Below, in pieces: positions 9,105 through 15,944 of a DNA stretch of 22,646 bases. The notes beneath the pieces are model-generated. The model saw only the letters and a program-made list of their open reading frames with translations, ran no database searches and had not been told where the DNA came from. Source of the stretch: Candidatus Fermentibacterota bacterium (GTDB taxonomy: Bacteria > JAFGKV01); contig JAFGKV010000037.1 in NCBI GenBank assembly GCA_016928395.1, positions 1 through 22,646 on the forward strand. The letters run 5' to 3'. Position 1 is the stretch's first letter. Every line of letters begins with the position of its first letter. Both the position numbers and the translations under genes were made by a program.

Positions 9105-10345
9105 CGGCTGCTCTCCGCAGGTGGCGGCGTGCCCCCGGGTGAAGCCGGCGCATACCCTCCGGGAGGCAAAGGAGGCACTGAGTAGTCGATCTCGATACGG
9201 GGAGTCAATCCCGCGGGTCCATCAATGGGGAAGAACGGGCAGAACGCCACCGCATTGTCCTCTGCGCTGAATCGAACCTGGAATCCGTTGTTGTCAATGG
9301 CCCGGGCCACCCATTCCTTCACGGCGCTGCTTATGTTGAACGACACCTCGGAAACGCCGGGCACCACCAGTGACTGATTCACATACGGCGACATCACGGC
9401 AGTGGAGTCTCCCCGCCAGATACTGTCGATGAGTTCGACCTGCAGCGACTTGGTCTCGAGAAGCGCCTGGGTAGTGTCACAATAGAGATAGAGGGTCGCG
9501 TAGTTGATGGTGACGGTACTGTCCAGCACATCGGGAAGCGGGAAATGGATCAGCATACGATAGCCGACGCCACTGCCGACCAAGAGCCTATCCTCGGCCA
9601 CCGGCGCGACGCGACGGGCGATAGAGGCATCGGCCGCGGCATAGAGCACTCGGGTGGTGTCGTTACCCGCGGTATCTACGAAGCTAACCTCCCATTGCGG
9701 ACGCAGGGTCACGGCGGCCTCGCGGCTATTGAAACGCCACAAGGACTGCGAGAACCCCTCATCATCCAGCCGGACCATGAAACCATAGTTCTCCGCGCGC
9801 TCCTCATAGATCTGACGCGTGACGGCTGCGGGAATGACGAACGTGACCCGCGAGGTATCGGCATGCAGCGAGCATGGCCCCGCCTCGGCGATGGTTAGCG
9901 GGAAGACGACACCTCCGGGCGAATCCCAGAGAAGGTCCCCAGTGCTGTCAGTGTTTGCCCGCTCCCAGGTCACGACGCTCTCATTCCAAAACTGCCGAAC
10001 CCGGTACAGCCGGAACCATACGGGATCATCCTGACCCACCTGAAGCGTCAGAGTGAGCCTGCTCTCCCCATAACTCTGCACAGTCGTGTCTACCAAGGCA
10101 AACCGCAGGAGCGAATGGGCCTCGTAGCCACCATCTCTTCCTACGAACAGCACCGCGCCTCCCCCCAGAGGCACGACACGGGCAAACGTCGTTTCGGCGT
10201 CGGCAGAGTCAATCACTAGACTGAGCGGCTGAGAACCCTGACCCGGAAGACCGCCCAACCATGGAGCGACCGGTCCCTCTTTCGTACTACAGCTCAGCAG
10301 GCATGCCAGGGTCAGCGCCGCCGCTATGATACGCCTATCCGGCAT
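9101..10345 (-). CDS. Lipoprotein with two DNRLRE-like domains
   Basis: A 414-residue protein with a type II signal peptide: hydrophobic [14 protein letters not shown] with lipobox LLSC at Cys19. It is therefore probably a lipoprotein. Two similar beta-sandwich segments follow, at roughly 45-195 and 235-395. Both have the DNRLRE pattern: a strand ending in LLRF or LIHF, 'A.L.L' strands, then SVVTWERAN or [31 protein letters not shown] domains are found in many secreted and cell-surface proteins; no enzymatic activity is expected. The C-terminus is Pro/Gly-rich ([15 protein letters not shown]). The ATG at 10345 overlaps the end of tatA by 11 bp and is preceded by CCAGGGT. An in-frame start 42 bp upstream would add a non-hydrophobic stretch before the signal peptide and is less likely. 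Genes on both sides overlap it, so it is in a three-gene operon. Confidence 0.75.
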   Translation of the reverse strand: MPDRRIIAAALTLACLLSCSTKEGPVAPWLGGLPGQGSQPLSLVIDSADAETTFARVVPLGGGAVLFVGRDGGYEAHSLLRFALVDTTVQSYGESRLTLTLQVGQDDPVWFRLYRVRQFWNESVVTWERANTDSTGDLLWDSPGGVVFPLTIAEAGPCSLHADTSRVTFVIPAAVTRQIYEERAENYGFMVRLDDEGFSQSLWRFNSREAAVTLRPQWEVSFVDTAGNDTTRVLYAAADASIARRVAPVAEDRLLVGSGVGYRMLIHFPLPDVLDSTVTINYATLYLYCDTTQALLETKSLQVELIDSIWRGDSTAVMSPYVNQSLVVPGVSEVSFNISSAVKEWVARAIDNNGFQVRFSAEDNAVAFCPFFPIDGPAGLTPRIEIDYSVPPLPPGGYAPASPGGTPPPAESSR

Positions 10346-10532
10346 TGTGTGACCCTGGACGTGGTGGTTCCTCCTTGGTGACATCACGCTCGATCTCCCG
10401 CATTCCCCGCTTGAACTCGTTGATGCCGCTACCCAGAGAGCGCATGACCTCCGGGATTCGTTTCGCCCCGAAGAGCAAGAGAACTACCAGCAAGATCACC
10501 AACAGCTCTTGCATGCCGATCATACCAGGCAT
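10335..10532 (-). CDS. tatA: Sec-independent protein translocase TatA/E family protein
   Basis: A 65-residue protein with the full TatA layout. A short N-terminus (MPGMIGMQE) leads into one transmembrane helix, [20 protein letters not shown]. The FGAKRIPE hinge is diagnostic. An amphipathic helix ([19 protein letters not shown]) and a charged tail follow. TatA oligomers form the pore element of the twin-arginine pathway for folded proteins in the inner membrane. ATG 10532 follows GGAGGGAAGAGGTT; a GTG six codons upstream lies inside that ribosome-binding region and is rejected. No tatC or tatB is in the window. It is the first gene of an operon with the lipoprotein and barrel genes, which is not its usual context. 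Confidence 0.93.
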   Translation of the reverse strand: MPGMIGMQELLVILLVVLLLFGAKRIPEVMRSLGSGINEFKRGMREIERDVTKEEPPRPGSHNAG

Positions 10533-10590
10533 AACCTCTTCCCTCCTCACAACGCAGTAGTGCCGAGTGGCGCTATTCCGTACATTTGGT

Positions 10591-10625
10591 AACTGCAGTT
10601 AGGGTGCCGGCACCAACCATGTCAA
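10591..10625 (-). promoter_or_regulatory. Candidate tatA-operon promoter with palindromic operator
   Basis: On the minus strand a perfect -35 TTGACA (10625-10620) is followed by an 18-bp spacer and a weak -10, TAACTG (10601-10596). The spacer contains the perfect 12-bp palindrome GGTGCCGGCACC (10603-10614). A second palindrome, AACTGCAGTT (10591-10600), overlaps the -10. This would give a leader of about 60 nt to the tatA ATG. A third palindrome, CGGCCGCGGCCG (10647-10658), lies nearer the divergent amylase gene. The motifs are seen; the promoter role is inferred. Confidence 0.35.
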
Positions 10626-10713
10626 GCAGGGCTGATGGATCACTGTCGGCCGCGGCCGGCGCGCGTCGCACGCGAGCCGCTGGAGAATACACCACAACGC
10701 GATGGAGGGGTCC

Positions 10714-12315
10714 GTGAATCCACGGAGCCGATGGCCGCGCAAACCAGTCGTCTATGAGATCAATACGCGGATTTGGCTGGCGGATCTTCAGGATCGATTG
10801 GGTCGCGAAGTAACCCTTGCAGATGTCCCGGACCAGGCAATCACGCGATGGAAGAACATGGGAATCCACGCGGTGTGGCTCATGGGCGTCTGGAAGACCA
10901 GCCCGTACAGCGCCGAGCTCTGCCGAGCAAGCCAGGGATTGAGACACGAGGCCACGGAGATTCTTGGAGAGTTCCGCGACCGAGATATCGATGCCTCACC
11001 GTATGCGGTGGCAGGGTACGAGATCGACCCGGTCCTGGGAGGCCAGGAGGCCATGGGCGCCCTGCACGGTAGGATGAAGGAGCTGGGGGTTCTCCTGGTG
11101 CTCGATTTCGTGCCGAATCACCTGGCGGTAGACCATCCGTGGACTGCGGCCAAGCCTGAGCTGTTCGTGGCGGGGACCCAGGAGATCTTGGCCCACGACC
11201 CGGTAGCATTTTTCTCCGTGCCCGATGGCTCCGCCATCCTCGCCCATGGGCGGGATCCTCACTTTCCACCATGGTCAGACACCGCCCAACTGGACTACTT
11301 CAAGGAACAGACACATGAGGCCATGACCGATGAACTCCTGCGGGTCGCCGCGCACTGCGATGGAGTCCGCTGCGACATGGCCATGCTGCTCCTGCCGGAT
11401 GTATTCAAATCGGTCTGGGGATGGACAACGCCCGAGCGCACGCCACCGTGCTTCTGGGACAAGGCCATTGCGACGGTTCGCAAGAGAAACCCGGGCTTCC
11501 TGTTCATGGCGGAGGTCTACTGGGGGCTGGAGGGAGTCTTGCAGGGGAAGGGCTTCGATTACACGTATGATAAAACTCTGTATGACCATCTCGTGTCGAG
11601 ACGAACCAATGAAATCCACGCCCACCTCTCCACTCGCATCGGGTTCCACGAGCATGCCATGCGCTTCATTGAGAATCACGACGAACCTCGGGCGGCAGCG
11701 GTATTCGGCAAGGCGCAATCGAAGATGGCGGCTGCTATGATTTTGACATTGCCCGGCGCCACGCTTCTCCACCAGGGCCAGGAATACGGATGGCAGAAGC
11801 GGCTTCCGGTGCAGCTCCGCCGCCGGCCTATCGAACCTACCGACCATGATCTCGAGGCAGTGTACACAACCCTGATCCGAATTGCCGGCGATCAGGTGAT
11901 CCAGGATGGGAAGTGGGAGATGCTGGTGGTTGAAGCTGACCGCAGGCAGGATGTTCTCGCCTACCAATGGGTTTCACCGTATCACGAAGGCAGCCTGCTA
12001 GTAGTACTCAATCTCACCTCGGCATGGCAGACCGGATGTGCCCGGGCGACGTGTCTGGGCTCGCACATGACCCGGGTGAATGCCCATGACATCATGACAG
12101 GTAAGGATGAGATCCGCCCCGCGTTGGTGGCCACCCGCGTGGAGGTGCCATTTCGTCTTCCCCCGTGGGGCTTCAAGATTGTTCGGCTTGGCGTCCCCGG
12201 TCATCAGGCAGACGACACAGAGGGAAGGCGGGTAGTCACCGGCAATCCGAGGAATCGCAGGAAGCGAGGACCGGGAAAGACGCAGCCCCATCAAGACAAG
12301 GGCCACCAGATCTGA
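10714..12315 (+). CDS. GH13 alpha-amylase-family glycoside hydrolase or transglycosylase
   Basis: A 533-residue TIM-barrel enzyme with the GH13 signature regions: region I DFVPNH (131-136), region II GVRCD with nucleophile Asp221, region III FMAEVYW with acid/base Glu267, and region IV NHD with Asp323. The N-terminal VVYEINTRIW is typical of the first barrel strand. There is no signal peptide, so it acts in the cytoplasm on alpha-glucans or related sugars; the exact specificity cannot be read. GTG 10714 is preferred because GGAGGGG lies 5 nt before it. An ATG at 10702 in the same frame has only a weak Shine-Dalgarno. The last 37 residues or so are basic and low-complexity (NPRNRRKRGPGK) and lie beyond the expected C-terminal beta domain. 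They may be a tail read into former intergenic sequence. It stands alone, divergent from tatA. Confidence 0.88.
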   Translation: MNPRSRWPRKPVVYEINTRIWLADLQDRLGREVTLADVPDQAITRWKNMGIHAVWLMGVWKTSPYSAELCRASQGLRHEATEILGEFRDRDIDASPYAVAGYEIDPVLGGQEAMGALHGRMKELGVLLVLDFVPNHLAVDHPWTAAKPELFVAGTQEILAHDPVAFFSVPDGSAILAHGRDPHFPPWSDTAQLDYFKEQTHEAMTDELLRVAAHCDGVRCDMAMLLLPDVFKSVWGWTTPERTPPCFWDKAIATVRKRNPGFLFMAEVYWGLEGVLQGKGFDYTYDKTLYDHLVSRRTNEIHAHLSTRIGFHEHAMRFIENHDEPRAAAVFGKAQSKMAAAMILTLPGATLLHQGQEYGWQKRLPVQLRRRPIEPTDHDLEAVYTTLIRIAGDQVIQDGKWEMLVVEADRRQDVLAYQWVSPYHEGSLLVVLNLTSAWQTGCARATCLGSHMTRVNAHDIMTGKDEIRPALVATRVEVPFRLPPWGFKIVRLGVPGHQADDTEGRRVVTGNPRNRRKRGPGKTQPHQDKGHQI

Positions 12316-12335
12316 AGCAGCCGAAGGAGAGGAGA

Positions 12336-12359
12336 GGATGGGTGGATGGATAGGTGGAT
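12336..12359. repeat. Octamer array, GGATGGGT type, three units
   Basis: Units GGATGGGT, GGATGGAT and AGGTGGAT start 21 nt after the amylase stop. The array is approximately the reverse complement of the CCATC array at 12634-12689. Confidence 0.55.
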
Positions 12360-12512
12360 GAAAGACGGGAAGCGAATCAGGAGTGGGGACTCGGCAGTCG
12401 GGCCCAGGGAGAAAGCCCAAGTACGGCGCTAAACGCGTGAGAGAATTGTCAGTCCTGCGATCCCGTGGCACTCGCTAGTGCAACCGGCTTCGCACTCGAA
12501 TGCCAGCTTCCT

Positions 12513-12548
12513 CGATTCCGATACCGATCGCGATACCGATCCCGAGCC
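12513..12548. repeat. Hexamer array, CGATNN type, six units
   Basis: Six adjacent hexamers read CGATTC, CGATAC, CGATCG, CGATAC, CGATCC and CGAGCC. The first four bases are constant except in the last unit, while the last two vary. Confidence 0.65.
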
Positions 12549-12558
12549 AACCGGCAGC

Positions 12559-12586
12559 GGAGTGAGGAGATAGGAGTGAGGAGAGG
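12559..12586. repeat. Heptamer array, GGAGTGA type, four units
   Basis: Units GGAGTGA, GGAGATA, GGAGTGA and GGAGAGG are adjacent. The reverse complement of this unit (CTCCTCA in another phase) is repeated twice at 19440-19453. Confidence 0.6.
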
Positions 12587-12602
12587 CGGCATTGGGCGGT
12601 AT

Positions 12603-12630
12603 TCAGAATCCAGAAGTCAGAACCCAGAAG
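12603..12630. repeat. Heptamer/14-mer array, CAGAA type
   Basis: A 14-mer is repeated twice with one mismatch. It resolves into heptamers TCAGAAT, CCAGAAG, TCAGAAC and CCAGAAG. Confidence 0.6.
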
Positions 12631-12633
12631 GCC

Positions 12634-12689
12634 CATCCATCCGTCCACTCATCCATCCGTCCATCGTTCCATCATTCCATCATTCCAAC
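12634..12689. repeat. Octamer array, NNTCCATC type, seven units
   Basis: Seven adjacent octamers read CATCCATC, CGTCCACT, CATCCATC, CGTCCATC, GTTCCATC, ATTCCATC and ATTCCAAC. The core TCCATC is most constant and the first two bases vary. Confidence 0.65.
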
Positions 12690-12758
12690 GCTGAACCCTT
12701 GTCGCACCACAAGGCGCCTTTGCGCCCATCCCCTCCCACGCAGCAAAATCAGCGAGGC

Positions 12759-15700
12759 CTACTTCGCCCCCTTCATCGGCAGCTCGCGGGCAGCATCGGT
12801 GCTGGCGCCGATCTTCACGGCGAAGCTGTCTCCCCCCGCGATATCCTCATCGGTAATGATATGCACGTCCAACAGGCCATCGCTGCGACACCCGGTCCGC
12901 CCTTGGTTGATTTCGCCCAGGCACAGGCTCCATCCTTCGAGCCAGAGGGTGAGGTCCTGGCGCTGGGCAGGCGTCCCGGAAAAATGGATGAGAAGGTCAA
13001 TATCGCTGGCGGGGCCCGCCGTGGCGTTCTTCGTGCTGCCCAGAATGTACATGGCCCGAATGCCGAAGCGTTGGGGGTCGGTGTGAGCTGCGATTCGCTC
13101 CGCCATGCGCAACCGCCACCGCCAGTTCTCGGCGCCGTCTTGCTGGCACGACACATCAGCCCTTTCGCTGCTTTTCACCTCCCGCATCTCCACAGACGGC
13201 TCCGCGAGACACCCAATGGCCTCTTCCTGATCGGCATTCATGAGAACACGGAGAACCTTGCCTTCGGTGCAGCGGGGTACATCAATGACCCGCAGCGTGT
13301 CGGCCAGATGAGCAAACTCCGGAAGGAGTTCGGCGAGGATGTTCGGCGACCCCAGGAGGAAGGCTTCGTTGAACTTGGTACCATCCGTATCTGGATACAG
13401 CGGAAGATATCGGATAGAGGCCTCCACCAGATCCTGGAAAAAGTGGGTACCGAATGACACGTCGGGCACATAGTTGCCCTTTTTCCGTGCTACTTCGATG
13501 AGCATCGCGGTGTTGTTGATCTCAGAGTATGTAACCCTGACCCCCAGTTTGATGTCGCCCCGGCTGCCCCAGCGCCCGGGCCCGATCAAGACGAACTTCC
13601 TTCGTGGCAGGATCTTGTTCAGTCGGCCCACAGCCTCTCCCACCGCGCAGAGGTCAGCCAGCTCCGCCAGTTCCCCATACTTGTCGGGATCGACATAGAC
13701 GACGTGCGTAAGATCGGGCACGCGCCCGTTGGAGACGAACCGGTTGGCGGTGAACAGGATAGCTTCGTCGGGAAGACCTCTCGGTATTTCCGCCGCCACG
13801 TCCTCGCCGGATGAAGCCTGCGGTCTGCACTGGAGAAGATAGAGATCCGTGCCGTCGTGGGCGAACTCCACATCCACCGGCGCCTGCAGAGCCTGATCAA
13901 GGGTCCGCAGAATGGCCGCCATCTGCTTCACGAACGGCGTGCCCAAGACCAGCGTGTCGAATGTCGCCACGACATCGTCACGCTGGAAGTCGGTCATGAG
14001 GCCTACCCCGCGTGTGAGCATACCCCCGGAATGAACTGAGAAGACGGAACTCAGGGCGGGATACTCATGACCGCATTCCTCCAGAAGCTGTTTGATCTCG
14101 AGACTCTCGAAGCAGTTCTTCTCGAGGTTGATGACATCGACCTTCTTGGGGGCGTAGCGGATCACCTCATCGACAGAGACATTGACCCTCAGGTTCGGTT
14201 TGCTGGGGGCCACGAGCACGGGGTAGTCATCCCCGACCCGATCCACTGCGCGGGTTCCCAGCCCCGGCACGAGCCTCAGGAGGCCGTCTTCCCGCTTGAT
14301 CCGGGAGGACCAACGGAACTCGTTCCGGCTGAACGCAACCCCTGCGAAGGCCGGGAGAAAATACTTGCCGACCCGTTTCCCCACGACTTCCTGGATCATG
14401 ACCCCCATCTCTTCATTGAAATCCAGGAGACCACGTTCAGCCCGATACTCGATGGGATCCGGGCCAAAGGTCGATGAGTAGACCTCGGCAACCGCATCCA
14501 GCAGGGCCGCGAGACGCTCCTCCTTGGGCCCCTGGTTCGCGATGAAGAGGCTCTTGTACTTCCCGGAGAACGCCGTGCCGAGCCGATCTTCGAGCAGACT
14601 CGAACTGCGGACGATGACAGGCACCTCACCCAAATCGTCCAATGCCTGAGAGAGGCCCTTCACAAGCTCCTGGGGAAAGTAGCAGTGCTTGAATACCTGG
14701 ATGAGTTGAGGATACTCTCTCCGGACTTCGTCGACCTCTTTGTACTTCTGTTCGTATACATCGCCCAGGTTGTTGTGCCCGATGAAGGCCAGAATCCCAT
14801 CGGATGCCACAAACCACGTCCGCGGGGTCTTTACCGTGCCTATCCCCTGGTTCTTGGGCGCCATCCTCTTCAAGATACGGCTGGCCAGAAACAAACCAGC
14901 CGTCTTGCCGCCAAGCCGGCCGTAGCTTCCTGCCGGGAAGATGATGCGCTCGCTCAGCTCGAAGAAGTCTTCGATCTCGATGAAACGCTTCGCGATGTTT
15001 ATGTACTCGAGCTGCTCGGTAAAAAACCTCCGAATAAGCGCGACCTTGACGCCCTTCTCCGCTGCGGTGGGCAGTGTTGCGCCGACCGGCATCATCCTCC
15101 GGAACTTCTGCATCGCATCAAGAATATCGGTCAGCGGGGCATATACGTTCTGCAGCGTACGTACCAGCCCCGCCGACCTGTCTTCCTGAATCCACTGCTC
15201 AATACTGGAGAGAATCTCGTGGTCGGTGAGGTAGCGCGTCGATACTCTGAATGTCTCCTCACTGATACTGCCGACGGTATCCGAATCTGGGAGAACCTGG
15301 GGTTGGTTGGTCTCCCCGAACAGGCTCTCTCCTTCATGCACGCCGTAGCGCTGCAGCAACGAACGAGCCTCGGCCGCGCCGATCCAGGCGAGATAGTTGA
15401 TCATCTTCCTGGAGATCCGCGTCAGAAGGTCAGGATCTGTTTTGCGGAGGAGTTCGAGGGCCATGAACCACTCGGGCCGCGCGGTGTCGATGAGTTGCTC
15501 CCGCTCCTGGCGAACCGTCTCGAACATGGCGCGAAGCCGATGATGCAGGATGTAGTGGCCGAGACGGTCGGCGATGGTGCGGAGGAGTTTGACCTCCTCC
15601 CGGAGGAACTGCCCCTCGTCACCCTGTGGACGCTCTTCTCGGTAGTATACGCAAATCTTGCCTACCGGAGCGTCCTGCACCCTGATGTCAGCGCAGAAGC

Positions 15701-15944
15701 CCCATGGTGTCGGCTCGTAGTCGTCGGTGCGAAAGACATGCGGCCCGTACGAGATCTCGGTTACGCAGATGTCCGAGTGCTGCAGAGCCGGCGGAATCGC
15801 CTGGGCCACGCCGGCGAAGGCCTCCTCGGGCGACGTGGTGGGGCAGTTGAGAAGTTCCTCGACCCGGTAGAGGCACCGCAATTCCTTTGCCCGCTCGTGC
15901 AGCGTGGAGAAAAGTGAGCCCGCAGCTCTGGTGGTCTTATCCAT
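12759..15944 (-). CDS. GAF-like / PPDK ATP-binding / nucleotidyltransferase fusion protein
   Basis: A 1061-residue multidomain protein. Residues 20-135 look like a GAF sensor (closing segment FLREEVKLLRTIADRLGHYI). Residues 335-710 form the ATP-grasp nucleotide-binding domain of PEP synthase/PPDK, with GSYGRLGGKTAGL (339-351), VIVRSSSLLED (443-453), MIQEVVG and the closing VEFAHDGTDLYLLQCRP. Residues 725-850 form a module shared with the downstream-numbered neighbour (GPGRWGS 788-794, FGTHFFQDL 831-839). Residues 945-1061 form a Pol-beta/MNT nucleotidyltransferase domain, with LGS (968-970), DID (981-983) and a third acid at Asp1026. The phosphohistidine and PEP/pyruvate TIM-barrel domains of real dikinases are absent, so a PEP synthase label would be wrong. 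ATG 15944 overlaps the preceding gene by 8 bp (ATGGATAA). The best ribosome-binding match, GAGGAG, is 12 nt away, so coupling probably drives translation. Domains are inferred by motif; function is unknown. Confidence 0.85.
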   Translation of the reverse strand: MDKTTRAAGSLFSTLHERAKELRCLYRVEELLNCPTTSPEEAFAGVAQAIPPALQHSDICVTEISYGPHVFRTDDYEPTPWGFCADIRVQDAPVGKICVYYREERPQGDEGQFLREEVKLLRTIADRLGHYILHHRLRAMFETVRQEREQLIDTARPEWFMALELLRKTDPDLLTRISRKMINYLAWIGAAEARSLLQRYGVHEGESLFGETNQPQVLPDSDTVGSISEETFRVSTRYLTDHEILSSIEQWIQEDRSAGLVRTLQNVYAPLTDILDAMQKFRRMMPVGATLPTAAEKGVKVALIRRFFTEQLEYINIAKRFIEIEDFFELSERIIFPAGSYGRLGGKTAGLFLASRILKRMAPKNQGIGTVKTPRTWFVASDGILAFIGHNNLGDVYEQKYKEVDEVRREYPQLIQVFKHCYFPQELVKGLSQALDDLGEVPVIVRSSSLLEDRLGTAFSGKYKSLFIANQGPKEERLAALLDAVAEVYSSTFGPDPIEYRAERGLLDFNEEMGVMIQEVVGKRVGKYFLPAFAGVAFSRNEFRWSSRIKREDGLLRLVPGLGTRAVDRVGDDYPVLVAPSKPNLRVNVSVDEVIRYAPKKVDVINLEKNCFESLEIKQLLEECGHEYPALSSVFSVHSGGMLTRGVGLMTDFQRDDVVATFDTLVLGTPFVKQMAAILRTLDQALQAPVDVEFAHDGTDLYLLQCRPQASSGEDVAAEIPRGLPDEAILFTANRFVSNGRVPDLTHVVYVDPDKYGELAELADLCAVGEAVGRLNKILPRRKFVLIGPGRWGSRGDIKLGVRVTYSEINNTAMLIEVARKKGNYVPDVSFGTHFFQDLVEASIRYLPLYPDTDGTKFNEAFLLGSPNILAELLPEFAHLADTLRVIDVPRCTEGKVLRVLMNADQEEAIGCLAEPSVEMREVKSSERADVSCQQDGAENWRWRLRMAERIAAHTDPQRFGIRAMYILGSTKNATAGPASDIDLLIHFSGTPAQRQDLTLWLEGWSLCLGEINQGRTGCRSDGLLDVHIITDEDIAGGDSFAVKIGASTDAARELPMKGAK

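Larger units (their letters stand above)
12316..12758. other. Convergent intergenic region rich in short tandem arrays
   Basis: These 443 bp separate two convergent genes and hold no convincing coding sequence. They contain, in order, GGATGG octamers, a CGATNN hexamer array, two heptamer arrays and a seven-unit CCATC octamer array. The outer arrays are roughly complementary, so a long imperfect stem-loop could form in either transcript. No simple hairpin with a T-run was found. Confidence 0.6.

Noticed and set aside
12513-12689. Possible CRISPR array
   Set aside because: Units are 6-8 nt, directly adjacent and degenerate, with no spacers and no cas genes in the window.
12465-13457. Open frame of 330 codons on the plus strand spanning the repeat region
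   Set aside because: It runs through the tandem arrays and then antisense to the nucleotidyltransferase domain. The translated repeats give low-complexity sequence only.
14685-15917. Open frame of 410 codons on the plus strand
   Set aside because: It is antisense to the PPDK/nucleotidyltransferase fusion, where the minus frame carries clear domains. Long antisense frames are common at high GC in the third codon position.
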